Virus record (IMG/VR): IMGVR_UViG_3300036791_000055
Location: 1 to 35,331 of that record
DNA length: 35,331 nucleotides
Reading direction: 5' to 3' (one strand)
Source of the DNA: a virus
Shown in pieces: positions 8,633 to 17,627 of this stretch. Every line of letters starts with the position of its first letter. Within the stretch, counting starts at the first letter, position 1. The position numbers and the translations under genes were made by a program. The notes below the pieces were generated by a model. That model was given only the letters and a program-made list of their open reading frames with translations. It ran no database searches and had not been told where the DNA came from.

Positions 8633-9073
8633 TTACGATGCAGGATTACCAGCTACATTGTATATGGATGGAGGCACTGTTTGTATTTGCCAAGCTCTCG
8701 TGGTAATCTCTTTCGAGAATTCAACATCAGCAGGCTTAACAACCCAAGCATTAGATGCAGCAAAGATTGTTTCGCCGCACAAATCTTGAACTAGAATAGG
8801 ACCAGCAAGACCACCACAAGTCAGCATATCAGCATCAAACATACCGGACAGAAAGAGGTTAGCCTCAGATGTCTGCTGTAGAGTAATTGTTACTGTGCAT
8901 CTGCGATCTGAATTAACAGCACGAGCGATCTCACCATCAGCGCCGACCTGTGTGGTGATACCGTCGTTGATCATAGTAATATTAACAAAGGTCCCATCAG
9001 CAAACCCGCTAATAGGAAAGCCATTAACAATAACAAGAACACGAGACGCATTATATGTATGCAGTCCAGCCAT
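8633..9073 (-). CDS. Tail tube protein (DUF3277 family)
   Basis: 146 residues. MAGLHTYNASRVLVIVNGFPISGFADGTFVNI, VGADGEIARAVNSDRRCTVTITLQQTSEANLFLS and FAASNAWVVKPADVEFSKEITTRAWQIQ are the typical signatures of DUF3277 tube proteins, including the alternating beta pattern. It polymerises inside the sheath. GGGAG lies 8 nt upstream of the ATG. The gene follows the sheath gene after only 3 nt, as expected. Confidence 0.9.
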   Translation of the reverse strand: MAGLHTYNASRVLVIVNGFPISGFADGTFVNITMINDGITTQVGADGEIARAVNSDRRCTVTITLQQTSEANLFLSGMFDADMLTCGGLAGPILVQDLCGETIFAASNAWVVKPADVEFSKEITTRAWQIQTVPPSIYNVAGNPAS

Positions 9074-9076
9074 CTT

Positions 9077-10192
9077 TTATGCTCCCAATGCCGCTGCTTG
9101 CCCAGACCGGCCAGCAGTAAAGGTTGATACAGTTGGGCTCGCAACAGGCAGATTTTCGTAAGTCAGCGTGCCCTGTATTTGGACTACATGAATTGCTCCA
9201 GCAATTCTAGCAGTGAACGTTACATCCTGTAACACTCGCGTTGCTTTCTGATTTGCCGAAATGGTTGCTGCCAGAGGAACAGTTACGACAAAGCTAGGAA
9301 TCATTTTGTTAGTAACTGGATCAACTTCAGGAGGTGCAATACCACCACGAGTTACACCTTGGTCCAAAGATTGAATAAGGCGAGAGCGAACCACAGCAAT
9401 CCCAGGATCAGTATAAGGGATGCGATTATCAACCATCTGTTGGAATATATTGACCTTAATAGTCTCACAAAGCCAGTCTCTGAACCGAATGACATCGATC
9501 CATTCTCCGCCAGCAACCTTTCCATTTTGTGTAATGGAGATGTTACGGAATGGCTCAAATGTATTACCATTGAGAGTAAATACTGCCTGTGCTGCAGTCT
9601 CACTCATCTTTAAGTAATCAACAGCTTGTAGTCTTTGATTAGCCCAAGTCTCCTGGCCAGGATATTTGGTGAAGCTCTTGGATGCTATAGCCACATCTGG
9701 GAAATCAGTAGCAGCATCAGCTACTGCCCACCATGCGGTTCTAAAATAATTGCCTGTCTGTAGATCAGTAGCGACAGAGCCTGCACTCCAATCATCAAGT
9801 GCAGTCAACTGAAGTTTCTCGTGAGCCTCGACCCAATCAGCAATCTGAATAATCTTAGTTGGATCATGAGTAACATCAACGATACCATACCAATCATTAT
9901 TCTCATCAGCAATAGCGATAAGATCATCAGTAGGATCAGCAATGTTAGTATTTCTGCCGATGTATACTTGATTGATGTGAGGTATCTCTGAAAATGCTAC
10001 AGATGCTGCTAGATAGAGCGGATCAGTAACAACAACTCCAAAATCTAACAGCTGATCAGGATCAGTAATAATCTCCACCATATTTGGAGATGTAAACTGG
10101 CCATACAGCAATAGATCAGAGAACGAAACACCAGTAATCCCTGCTGTTTGTAGAGATATAGAAACGTTGACGATACGATCAATATTTGCCAT
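9077..10192 (-). CDS. Tail sheath protein (DUF3383 family)
   Basis: 371 residues. The N-terminus MANIDRIVNVSISLQTAGITGVSFSDLLLYG is the hallmark of DUF3383 sheaths. DPLYLAASVAFSEIPHINQVYIGR and the C-terminal QKATRVLQDVTFTARIAGAIHVVQIQGTLTYE also fit. The protein forms the contractile outer tube. GGAG lies 7 nt upstream of the ATG. Length is at the short end for sheaths but normal for this family. It is followed directly by the tube gene. Confidence 0.93.
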   Translation of the reverse strand: MANIDRIVNVSISLQTAGITGVSFSDLLLYGQFTSPNMVEIITDPDQLLDFGVVVTDPLYLAASVAFSEIPHINQVYIGRNTNIADPTDDLIAIADENNDWYGIVDVTHDPTKIIQIADWVEAHEKLQLTALDDWSAGSVATDLQTGNYFRTAWWAVADAATDFPDVAIASKSFTKYPGQETWANQRLQAVDYLKMSETAAQAVFTLNGNTFEPFRNISITQNGKVAGGEWIDVIRFRDWLCETIKVNIFQQMVDNRIPYTDPGIAVVRSRLIQSLDQGVTRGGIAPPEVDPVTNKMIPSFVVTVPLAATISANQKATRVLQDVTFTARIAGAIHVVQIQGTLTYENLPVASPTVSTFTAGRSGQAAALGA

Positions 10193-10210
10193 CAGGCATC
10201 TCCATTTTGT

Positions 10211-10747
10211 TCAAGGAGGCGGAACATATTCAGGCGCTTCTATTTCTTCGTGACAGGTTACATCCGTTATGCTACCTGTATAGGTTCCATCAATAATGAC
10301 CTTCTGAATCAAGCCAACATCATCAGGTGTATTCTCTGTATAGAAGAATTCAAATTGATAGATTGCTCTGTCCTCGAATTGAGATTCATTCAGTAATGCA
10401 GGCAACCTTTGTAGCATAAGTCGTTGCCCAATAGAAACATCTAGCTCCCATTGCTTATCTAGACTAGCTGATGTAGCTAGTAACGCTGCGGCTTTACTTG
10501 CAAGAGCGTAGGAGTCCTGAGCACAATAGAATTGAATCTCAGCAGTCGCGCGTCGCCAACCAGAATTGACGGCCATACCAGTGTCATCAGGCGGTCCATA
10601 GTATTCATGACCAGGCATTATTACAGTGGTATAGTCAACAACGCAATAAGGCTTAGCAATGCGAGCAGCGTTCTGATAGGACCATATGATTTGGACATTG
10701 AGACTTGCCAGACTATAGTTGATCAATTCCCACAATGAAGTAATCAT
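10211..10747 (-). CDS. Neck/tail terminator protein (LIC_12616-like)
   Basis: 178 residues. MITSLWELINYSLASLNVQIIWSYQNAARIAKPYCVVDYTTV, an alpha-beta opening, and AEIQFYCAQDSYALASKAAALLATS fit the neck-terminator family that lies directly upstream of the sheath in Bcep- and Pam3-like phages. It caps the tube and joins the tail to the head completion ring. A Pro-rich end (EEIEAPEYVPPP) is probably disordered. The ATG overlaps the upstream stop (ATGA). Confidence 0.75.
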   Translation of the reverse strand: MITSLWELINYSLASLNVQIIWSYQNAARIAKPYCVVDYTTVIMPGHEYYGPPDDTGMAVNSGWRRATAEIQFYCAQDSYALASKAAALLATSASLDKQWELDVSIGQRLMLQRLPALLNESQFEDRAIYQFEFFYTENTPDDVGLIQKVIIDGTYTGSITDVTCHEEIEAPEYVPPP

Positions 10748-11157
10748 GGCGCGCCTTCAAGCGCATAGCCTTCTATCATTTCGCAAGCATAGTAACGATA
10801 GTGAGCTATGCGACTACCTATGGCGCGGCCTAATGATGTAAAGTCTCCTTCACCAAATATCAGATATGTTCTATTATCATATTCAATTAGATCACCTGGA
10901 TAGGATAGCTCACCTGAATTGATTGATTGACTTACAGGTTGTAGTCGAGTGTCTGTATAGATTTTGATATGACGGCCTGCACGACGGCCATATGGATTGG
11001 CTTCTATTAGCGCATTGTCTCTGGGGGATGGCATCTGTATAGTTGCCATCACGCTTATTACATTTCCCAAGTCATCATCAAGAACGTAGACACCCTCCAC
11101 CCATGTTCCCATATTCCTTTTGATTACATTATATTGTTTGCGAAATGATGTTGTCAT
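10744..11157 (-). CDS. Head closure / neck protein (putative)
   Basis: 137 residues, between a gp10-like minor protein and the tail terminator. The core ISVMATIQMPSPRDNALIEANPYGRRAGRHIKIYTDTRLQ ... GDLIEYDNRTYLIFGEGDFTSLG reads as a small beta-barrel of the head-closure type; the phrase giving oxidative-looking YGRRAGRHIKIYTD recurs in myophage neck proteins. The ATG overlaps the upstream stop (ATGA). The role is inferred mainly from position. Confidence 0.55.
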   Translation of the reverse strand: MTTSFRKQYNVIKRNMGTWVEGVYVLDDDLGNVISVMATIQMPSPRDNALIEANPYGRRAGRHIKIYTDTRLQPVSQSINSGELSYPGDLIEYDNRTYLIFGEGDFTSLGRAIGSRIAHYRYYACEMIEGYALEGAP

Positions 11158-11600
11158 TTTACTTCATACCGGACAGCACCAATCATACGTCCAGTATCAA
11201 TGAGTGGAGAGCTAGAACCTTTCTGCCTTATTGTTCCTGGAGCATTAGGCACAGCCCATTCTTTCGCATCACGAATTGTTTTTTGAACTTGTGCTTGATA
11301 CCACGCTCCCAGTCTAGCCAACGCTGTGTTGACGCTATACTTGAGATCAATTACTTGACCAACTATGTTCTGTGCTACAATAAGTGTTTGTTCCCTATAT
11401 CTATCAGCTGTAGTAGCCATGAATGGTCGGCTAGGTATTCTGCTAGTTCCAAATTCATTATACACAGCATAGTCAACAACAGACACCCCCTCAACAGTTT
11501 CGTTTCCCATGAGACCGATTTTGATTTGGCGTCCTTGAAATTGCTTGATGTTTATTTCGATTTGTCTCCATCCCATATCCTTGTCGATGACTTCTACCAT
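11154..11600 (-). CDS. HK97 gp10-like neck/minor tail protein
   Basis: 148 residues from the ATG at 11600. IKIGLMGNETVEGVSVVDYAVYNEFGTSRIPSRPFMATTADRYREQ is the conserved core of the HK97 gp10 / virion morphogenesis family (AxxNEFGTxxIPxRPFM), and the end SSPLIDTGRMIGAVRYEV is its usual C-terminal signature. It acts at the head-tail junction. The ATG overlaps the DUF4054 gene's stop by 7 bp (ATATGGTAG); a TTG at 11612 is an alternative start. Confidence 0.85.
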   Translation of the reverse strand: MVEVIDKDMGWRQIEINIKQFQGRQIKIGLMGNETVEGVSVVDYAVYNEFGTSRIPSRPFMATTADRYREQTLIVAQNIVGQVIDLKYSVNTALARLGAWYQAQVQKTIRDAKEWAVPNAPGTIRQKGSSSPLIDTGRMIGAVRYEVK

Positions 11601-12106
11601 ATCGGATACCAAACATTCATAGCCAATGGATTAATGTAGGCTGTCAGAGCGCCAGCAGACTTACAAGGGTCACCGAAACGAGTCAATATAGCACCAGCAC
11701 CACAACGTATGTAAAATCGGTTCCATGTATCCCAAGCATCAGATGGCGGTCGTTTCGACATACCTGATGTATTGCTGGTTTGACTAGTGGCATATGTTAC
11801 TGCTATATCACCTTCCTTCTCAGATGTGATAGGTCCAGCAACAGGCTGCTGAGAAGAGCCAGATGAAGTTTCATTGCGCAGCGAAACAAGATAAGCAGTA
11901 AAGGCTGCTTGAGCAAAATCTTGATCGCCAGAAGGTAGACACCACGGCCTAGCCTCTTCAGCCAGTGTGGCCAATTGCATAAGTATAACAGGGTCCACGT
12001 ATTGTGGACTTGACTCGTCAAAGAACTGGGGATAGAACAATTGTAGAATAACCTGAACATTTGTCCAATGCTCAGGCTCTGTCGGAGATGTTCTTGTCCC
12101 AGACAC
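11594..12106 (-). CDS. Head-tail adaptor protein (DUF4054 family)
   Basis: 170 residues starting at a GTG in TAGTG, the stop/start junction with the preceding small gene. QVILQLFYPQFFDESSPQYVDPVILMQLATLAEEARPWCL and FAQAAFTAYLVSLRNE fit DUF4054, an all-helical adaptor below the portal. The end SKRPPSDAWDTWNRFYIRCGAGAILTRFGD is also characteristic (SDPWDxWxRxYxRxG). Position after the capsid gene agrees. Confidence 0.8.
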   Translation of the reverse strand: MSGTRTSPTEPEHWTNVQVILQLFYPQFFDESSPQYVDPVILMQLATLAEEARPWCLPSGDQDFAQAAFTAYLVSLRNETSSGSSQQPVAGPITSEKEGDIAVTYATSQTSNTSGMSKRPPSDAWDTWNRFYIRCGAGAILTRFGDPCKSAGALTAYINPLAMNVWYPIW

Positions 12107-12306
12107 TAAATTAGTTTCTCCTGGCCCGCAATTTGCGCATCAGCAATAGTCAATATGGGCACGTTATGTTCAGTCTTGTATTCCATCAATACTTGAACGA
12201 CTGGATTGTCCAAGTATTCATCTTTCACTTCTGTTGGCACGCCAGGAGTAAGCATCACATCAATGATTGTGATTGCCCTTTCGCTGTTGTTGACTACTGT
12301 AGCCAT
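12106..12306 (-). CDS. Small unknown protein of the head operon
   Basis: 66 residues, not recognised. It reads as a mixed alpha/beta protein (ERAITIIDVMLTPGVPTEVKDEYLDNPVVQVLMEYK). The ATG overlaps the capsid stop (TAATG) and its own stop overlaps the GTG start of the DUF4054 gene, so it is translated as part of a coupled chain. A small gene between capsid and adaptor is usual in this phage group. One copy of the octamer repeat lies inside it, coding TPGV. Confidence 0.6.
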   Translation of the reverse strand: MATVVNNSERAITIIDVMLTPGVPTEVKDEYLDNPVVQVLMEYKTEHNVPILTIADAQIAGQEKLI

Positions 12307-13298
12307 TAGGTGGTAGCACCCATCAGCAGAGCAAGAGGATAATACACAGTAACACCGGCAGACCTAGTCATACAATCTATCACAATCTCAAGATTGCGAG
12401 CATCAGGCGGCAACTGAGAGAACGGCATAACAAACTCATGAGCAAGGTTCATAATGTCACGCTCATAGAGTAAAGCAACATCCTTACCTGCCTGTGCGCC
12501 CGTTCCTGCGCCAGTGCATTCCCAAATATGTTCAACAGTAACACCTGGGAAATTCTGAAGGAACATAGAGAGCGCAGTAACAGGAAGGCCAGCCGGACCA
12601 GTAACAAATTTGGAACTAGCAGCCACATAAGCCTTCGTCGCCAATTCATAGTAATTGGCTACATGAACGCCTAGGTTCTGCTGTAGATAAGCCGCCATTT
12701 GTGCGACCATGTTGGCATAGATTTGGTCGCCAGTCAGAGTAGACCAATCACCAGGATTGGGGAATACAAACTGCGGAATGTTAGGATGAGTAAACAATCC
12801 ATACAGTCCGAAGTCAATATCACCCTTGAGCTTGATGCTGGCGATCTTGAGATCCATTGCGCGCCTAGCCGCATCAGCCTTTCGAGTATCAAGACCAACA
12901 CCAGTGGCTCTACTGGCCCGCAACTCGTTTACATTGTAGCCATAACTATCACCAATAGTTCTTACACCAACAGACTTGGCATTACCCAAGATGTCAGCGC
13001 GCGGGAGATCATCAGCATAGTTGGCAATAACCTTAGCCATGCCAACCATATCAAACATACGAATGGTAATCGTTTCGACCCACTCTGGAACACTAGTGTC
13101 ATCAGGCACCAGTCGATCAGCGTTTATTCCTGGACGCAAACGATCGTATGTTTGCGATTTGACATAGTCAAGCTGACGAGCCAACCACAGGCCAGCTGCC
13201 GTGCCAGTAACAGCATCTTCACGAAAGTTTCGATCAACAAATTCCATGACTGGAGCCAAATCGGCTTCGTCATATTTCTCATGAGTATCAAAAGGCAT
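12306..13298 (-). CDS. Major capsid protein (DUF2184 family)
   Basis: 330 residues. VMEFVDRNFREDAVTGTAAGLWLARQLDYVKSQTYDRLRPGINADRLVP and GVRTIGDSYGYNVNELRASRATGVGLDTRKADAARRAMDLKI are typical of DUF2184 capsids (HK97 fold), as is the long GLFTHPNIPQFVFPNPGDW loop. The C-terminus HEFVMPFSQLPPDARNLEIVIDCMTRSAGVTVYYPLALLM matches the family's end. GGGGAA lies 8 nt upstream of the ATG. The cement and protease-scaffold genes precede it, as expected. Confidence 0.9.
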   Translation of the reverse strand: MPFDTHEKYDEADLAPVMEFVDRNFREDAVTGTAAGLWLARQLDYVKSQTYDRLRPGINADRLVPDDTSVPEWVETITIRMFDMVGMAKVIANYADDLPRADILGNAKSVGVRTIGDSYGYNVNELRASRATGVGLDTRKADAARRAMDLKIASIKLKGDIDFGLYGLFTHPNIPQFVFPNPGDWSTLTGDQIYANMVAQMAAYLQQNLGVHVANYYELATKAYVAASSKFVTGPAGLPVTALSMFLQNFPGVTVEHIWECTGAGTGAQAGKDVALLYERDIMNLAHEFVMPFSQLPPDARNLEIVIDCMTRSAGVTVYYPLALLMGATT

Positions 13299-13324
13299 TG
13301 CTGTATTCCCCTATGCGCTATTGG

Positions 13325-14014
13325 TCAAATCATCGGATAGTGTAGTTCAACCTCAGCAATATTGGTTGTTACGCCAGTAGTGTAATCATAGAACCCCTGC
13401 ATTACACCACGAAACGCAGCATGAGGAAGAGCAGTGCCAGCAGCAGCAAGAACAAATCCATTTGCTGGATTGAAGTTAACTTGAACACCTTCGCCAATAC
13501 CAGCACCAGCGCCGTCTACCTGACACCAGATGCGGCCACGAGTCATTACAGATACAGCCATGCTAATCTGGTATGCACCAAATATAGCGACTGTATGTTC
13601 ATGGACTGCTACACCAGCAACAGCGCCAGCACCGCCAGGAGAGACAACGAGAGCGCCAGTGCCGTTAGCACTAACACCTTTTGTTACCACTGAGCCGAAT
13701 GGACAAACAGCGCCAGCAGGCCAAGACTCAACAATGTCCTCTTCTGCCGTTGCCTTCATACCTGGGAAAGCAGGAGAGAAGAAAGTTGTTGCGCTATATG
13801 GCCCGTATACTTGCTGTTCAATTACAGGCGGATCACCAGCAGGCGGCTCACCAGCACGAGGCTGCTGATTTGGATCGCCATTGGGGCCAGGCGGCCGCTG
13901 CGCTGCATGTGCATCTTCAGGCATGTGTGCTGCTTGTGCCTGCGCTGCACGGGCATCAGCATGCTGCTGAGCTTGAGACTGACGACGCTCAGGATGTTCT
14001 TGAGTGCCACTCAT
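13325..14014 (-). CDS. Head decoration / structural cement protein
   Basis: 229 residues. Residues 1-65 are low-complexity, Ala/Gln/Pro-rich (ARAAQAQAAHMPEDAHAAQRPP) and probably disordered. From about 66 a beta-rich domain follows (YSATTFFSPAFPGMKATAEEDIVESWPAG, PFGSVVTKG, VAGVAVHEHTVAIFGAYQISMAVSVMTRGRIWCQVDG), similar to structural cement proteins of Bordetella phage BPP-1 type that pin capsomers together. The ATG at 14014 (8 nt after AAGGA) is preferred over the one at 14020, which sits too close to the Shine-Dalgarno. Confidence 0.72.
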   Translation of the reverse strand: MSGTQEHPERRQSQAQQHADARAAQAQAAHMPEDAHAAQRPPGPNGDPNQQPRAGEPPAGDPPVIEQQVYGPYSATTFFSPAFPGMKATAEEDIVESWPAGAVCPFGSVVTKGVSANGTGALVVSPGGAGAVAGVAVHEHTVAIFGAYQISMAVSVMTRGRIWCQVDGAGAGIGEGVQVNFNPANGFVLAAAGTALPHAAFRGVMQGFYDYTTGVTTNIAEVELHYPMI

Positions 14015-14037
14015 TTGCATATTCCTTTCAAGTAATG

Positions 14038-15120
14038 TTAGGCAGCAGTCTTATCGTCAACCTTTTCGCCACGCAAACGAGCGATCATCTTTGCTCTAGC
14101 AACAGAGGCAGCACTAACCATAGGCTCAGTATTATCTCCTGGCGCGGCCCTGTCAAATCTGGACAATTGATTTGTTACCTTCTTGGCCTTGTCCTTCTGA
14201 CCTTCCATAGTCAGATCGTAAGCAGAATCAATATAGTCTTCAGACTTACCATCCAACTTTAGTTCTGGACGTAACTTGCCCAGAACAGCAATCTTGATTT
14301 TCTGATCAGTATCGTCGTCATCAAACTTGACTTTCTGCTGCCGCGCAACATCTTCTAGGTCAAGCCTAACTCTAACAACAGCACGACCAATTTCTCTAGC
14401 AGTTCTGAGTTCTTTGTCAAAATTAGCAGCAGTGCTTTTGAGTGTATCCCTCTCAGCCTCCACAGCATCAAACCGCTTCTGTAGAGCAGCAATAGCCTCT
14501 TGGGCTTTTGTCAGCGCATTATTGACTTCAGGCGAGGCTTGATAGTCAATGCCATCGAGCCTTACATTAACAAGTTTCGTTTCGGACATATCTTTGTTCT
14601 CCAATTCAAAGGAACCATTGACGGCATCTGTAGAATCAAGTCTCAGTCTAGCATTGCCTGCTCTACCTTTCTTGACTACAGCGAGGTGGTTATAACGAAT
14701 GTTTCGTTGTATACAATCATATCGTTTGCCGTCTATTTCTCCTGGCGTCTCATCGATCTCACATTCATAGCCAAGAGACAATTCACGTTTGTCGCCAAGT
14801 CGAGATGGATTGTGAATGATAACATCAGCTATTACATCCTGTTCATTTTTAATACCAGGACTTGTAACGGTGCCAACAATACCACTAACATTTTTGCTAT
14901 TAACCAAACCACGATGAGAATCAGTAACAGGTATCCCAGCAGCACTAGCAAGACTCGTGTCCGCGAATACTTCAGAGTCAGGTCTGTATTCTCGTTTTGT
15001 CTTTCCATCAGCTGTGCGATACTCGAATATGCCTGCGCGCGTAATGATTGGACGATCACGTATCCATCCCTCTTTGGATACTTCCGCTTTCAATTCAATT
15101 ACATCATATCTAGTTGGCAT
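14038..15120 (-). CDS. Prohead protease-scaffold fusion (DUF2213)
   Basis: 360 residues. Residues 1-165 are the DUF2213 protease-like region: RPIITRAGIFEYRTADGKTKREYRPDSEVF, GIPVTDSHRGLVNSKNVSGIVG, KRELSLGYECEIDETPGE, and RNIRYNHLAVVKKGRAGNARLRLDS. The conserved H and S residues of the family are visible (TDSH; ELSLGYE). Residues about 180-360 form a long charged coiled coil (LTKAQEAIAALQKRFDAVEAERDTLK), a built-in scaffold. The start at 15120 has GGGAG 9 nt upstream. It probably shapes the procapsid and then cleaves itself. Confidence 0.85.
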   Translation of the reverse strand: MPTRYDVIELKAEVSKEGWIRDRPIITRAGIFEYRTADGKTKREYRPDSEVFADTSLASAAGIPVTDSHRGLVNSKNVSGIVGTVTSPGIKNEQDVIADVIIHNPSRLGDKRELSLGYECEIDETPGEIDGKRYDCIQRNIRYNHLAVVKKGRAGNARLRLDSTDAVNGSFELENKDMSETKLVNVRLDGIDYQASPEVNNALTKAQEAIAALQKRFDAVEAERDTLKSTAANFDKELRTAREIGRAVVRVRLDLEDVARQQKVKFDDDDTDQKIKIAVLGKLRPELKLDGKSEDYIDSAYDLTMEGQKDKAKKVTNQLSRFDRAAPGDNTEPMVSAASVARAKMIARLRGEKVDDKTAA

Positions 15121-15124
15121 GGCG

Positions 15125-15319
15125 CTAACTCCCAGACTTAAATAATGAACCATCTGGCCTCATTCGCCACCCATTAGCCTCCATTAATGCGGCTTCATCA
15201 TCGCCAATTTCACCATGCGTCCAAGCTGGATTGTAAGGAATTTCACGAGTTGATTGTTTGGCGCGCCGATGCTTCATAACCAAATAGTATTCATCATCAG
15301 TAAGAATCATTGTTGGCAT
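15125..15319 (-). CDS. Small unknown protein of the head operon
   Basis: 64 residues, not recognised. It reads MPTMILTDDEYYLVMKHRRAK and ends GWRMRPDGSLFKSGS. Charged helix followed by a short beta tail is all that can be seen. It begins 2 nt after the stop of the minor head protein and ends 4 nt before the protease-scaffold start, with a plausible GAGG upstream, so it is probably translated with them. Confidence 0.6.
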   Translation of the reverse strand: MPTMILTDDEYYLVMKHRRAKQSTREIPYNPAWTHGEIGDDEAALMEANGWRMRPDGSLFKSGS

Positions 15320-15321
15320 TA

Positions 15322-16179
15322 CTATGCTGCCTCTTCCATATCCATCAATGTAGCCTCAAACTCCATGGCTTCAGGTAATACAGGCTCTGCCCAACATCTA
15401 CATTGATAGTCTTCACCTGGGTGGTTACCGTCTGTCTCTGCTGGAGGATCAGCCCAGGAGAATGTTTGCCCATCCACAGCATCGTGAGTGTCTCTAACTC
15501 GTTCATCACCAACAGTGCGCCAGACATAACTCTCAACGCCAATATCTGTCTGCCGCTCTTGTGTAAGTTGACCATTCAACTTAGCCACTTGATCACGAGC
15601 GATCAAATCACATCTCGAATCAGTAACATCTAATCGGCTGTCAAATACATCCATTATATCATCAGACAAATCCTCTTGTGACTTGCCAGATGTCAGCGCC
15701 TCTACAGTCATGTCGCGAATTTGCTGCATTGTCTTATCAGGTATGTCTTTGATCAACTTCGCATTGTTACTTGCCCAATGCTTCATTAGATCATTGTATG
15801 CCTCTGGGTCCTCAGCAGTAGGGTTGACTCCATATTGTGAACGTATCAGTCTGCGCCATTCATCTTTATTGTATTGATTTACTTGCGGAGCAATAGGAAG
15901 CATACGCTTGATCGTTGCGTTAGTCGGACTCACCATATCATCAGCAATATTCTTCATTGCTGTATTGAGATCGTCTTGCCACGCGTCTTGCCTAATGTGT
16001 CCTCCTGCTGGATGAGACTTGTCAGTGATTTCAGACGTAACATTCTCAACAATAGGATGCAAGTAATGTTTGACTGCCTTTCTCATCTGATCATTCAGCC
16101 AACGCAAGTTGCGTCTATACTGATACTCCACTGTGGTGGGGTATTTCATAGGCACAATACGTTTGCGCTTTCTCGCCAT
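15322..16179 (-). CDS. Minor head protein, Mu F / SPP1 gp7 family
   Basis: 285 residues. The C-terminal third holds the family signature: RCDLIARDQVAKLNGQLTQERQTDIGVESYVWRT, then DERVRDTHDAVDGQTFSWADPP and HPGEDYQCRCWAEPVLP (GxxHPGxxxxCRC). Residues 1-45 are basic (ARKRKRIVPMKYPTT), and the middle is helical. Such proteins join the procapsid with the portal and are often injected with the DNA. The start overlaps the portal stop by one base, following the usual TerL-portal-F order. Confidence 0.9.
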   Translation of the reverse strand: MARKRKRIVPMKYPTTVEYQYRRNLRWLNDQMRKAVKHYLHPIVENVTSEITDKSHPAGGHIRQDAWQDDLNTAMKNIADDMVSPTNATIKRMLPIAPQVNQYNKDEWRRLIRSQYGVNPTAEDPEAYNDLMKHWASNNAKLIKDIPDKTMQQIRDMTVEALTSGKSQEDLSDDIMDVFDSRLDVTDSRCDLIARDQVAKLNGQLTQERQTDIGVESYVWRTVGDERVRDTHDAVDGQTFSWADPPAETDGNHPGEDYQCRCWAEPVLPEAMEFEATLMDMEEAA

Positions 16180-17627
16180 TACCTTCTAGGTGTTGGTGTG
16201 TTAGGTAGTGTGGTAGTATTTACTCCTGGCGCCACCTGTGTAGTATTTGTCGGAACATCCATTTGTGTAACATCTACATTAGCACTATAGTTCAACTCTT
16301 CAGGGAAGGTAGGCAGTGTCGGATCAAATTCATATTCCGCATACATTTCTTCTACAACAACTTGTCTAGCCTCTTCTGGCGTTATGATTTGATTCGTAAC
16401 CAGCGCCATCAACGTTTGTTCTCTGTAGTTATCAGCTTGCTGTTCAACTAATTCTTTGTCTGCTTCCTCTTTGGCAGTAGGCACCCACAACGAGTTGAAT
16501 GTAATCTCCCAGTCGTCAGGTATCTTACCATCCAGTGATTTCTGAAGCCACAGTATAGATGTGAGCTTTTCTAGTGGCGGTTTGGCTATGACTTGTTGTA
16601 TGTGAGCCACCATTACATAGTGTGACTCTAGATCACCAGCATTAGTCTGATTCAATCCTTTCGTTGATTTACCAAATAGCATGTTCTCTTGGAAGCCAGT
16701 CGAGGCTGCTAGTGCTGTCTGGTATTCTTGAATGAGTGCCTGGACTCCATCGATGCCAGGACTCAGCACGTTGTATGTATCATCCTTATCAACAATGATT
16801 GAGTTAAGATTGCTCCTAACTTGATCAATCATATTGATACGCTTTACAGCCAATCCTTCTGTGCCATGAGTAAAAGCATCAGCTAATCCAGTCATATTAT
16901 AGACAGCTTGCTGCTTACGCTCAAGTAACCTTTCAGACCAGTCCAAGGCTCTGTCATATCGGCCAATGTCCTTAGCACATGCTTCCAATACAGAACGGCC
17001 GGCCCATTGTAGTCTATTATAGCGCGCGATATTGGGAGGCAGCGGTTCACCAGCAACAGGTATCAATCTCGTTTCGTGTATCTCAAAGGATTGACTATGA
17101 GGCGGAACAACTACATAAAACTCTTGTTTGCCGAACGTATCAGGATCGCTTTGGTCTGTATAGAATTTCTCAGTGCCATTAATACAGGTGATGTCATACA
17201 CTCTAATCTCGTTGACAGTATCTAGGTTGTCGAGATTGAGTGGATCAGTAAAGTCACCACCGTCTTGTGCCACTAGTATAAGCGCGGCACCACCGTATAG
17301 ACGCGCCCATCTTACAGCATCAGCCATTCTAGTCATGACTGACAAGCGATCATACTCGCCAACCATTACTTCATCTTCATCGTTCTCTACTTCAACACCA
17401 CGCTGAAAAGCATCATCAGAAGGTTTGTCAACTATCTTTTGAGCTAGGCCATTGGTCAAGTATAGATTGGTCAACTCATAGATATTCCAACGTGATGCCC
17501 AGTAACGCGACAGTCCGCGTCCAAGCCAACCACTTGTTTGGAATGTTCCTGCTGTTCTGTCAAGACTGGGTATGCCCAATCCTGACATTAGGTTTGCGTA
17601 ACCATCCTGCCGTCTAGTTACACTCAT
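16179..17627 (-). CDS. Portal protein (DUF1073 type)
   Basis: 482 residues. The beginning (SGWLGRGLSRYWASRWNIYELTNLYLTNGLAQKIVDKPSDDAFQRGVEVEND) and DAVRWARLYGGAALILVAQDGGDFTDPL, then AASTGFQENMLFGKSTKGLNQTNAGDLESHYVMVAHIQ, are the typical pattern of DUF1073 portals. The dodecameric portal is the DNA gate and the terminase dock. A Thr/Pro-rich tail (about 455-482) is probably disordered. The ATG overlaps the TerL stop (ATGA). Length is typical. Confidence 0.9.
   Translation of the reverse strand: MSVTRRQDGYANLMSGLGIPSLDRTAGTFQTSGWLGRGLSRYWASRWNIYELTNLYLTNGLAQKIVDKPSDDAFQRGVEVENDEDEVMVGEYDRLSVMTRMADAVRWARLYGGAALILVAQDGGDFTDPLNLDNLDTVNEIRVYDITCINGTEKFYTDQSDPDTFGKQEFYVVVPPHSQSFEIHETRLIPVAGEPLPPNIARYNRLQWAGRSVLEACAKDIGRYDRALDWSERLLERKQQAVYNMTGLADAFTHGTEGLAVKRINMIDQVRSNLNSIIVDKDDTYNVLSPGIDGVQALIQEYQTALAASTGFQENMLFGKSTKGLNQTNAGDLESHYVMVAHIQQVIAKPPLEKLTSILWLQKSLDGKIPDDWEITFNSLWVPTAKEEADKELVEQQADNYREQTLMALVTNQIITPEEARQVVVEEMYAEYEFDPTLPTFPEELNYSANVDVTQMDVPTNTTQVAPGVNTTTLPNTPTPRR

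Noticed and set aside
12699-13340. A 213-codon plus-strand frame opposite the capsid gene
   Set aside because: Antisense to the confident DUF2184 capsid gene and without a start signal.
13681-15141. Long plus-strand frames (193 and 213 codons) opposite the cement and protease-scaffold genes
   Set aside because: They mirror the sense codon pattern of confident genes; their peptides are Gln/His- or Ser/Ile-rich without domain signs.
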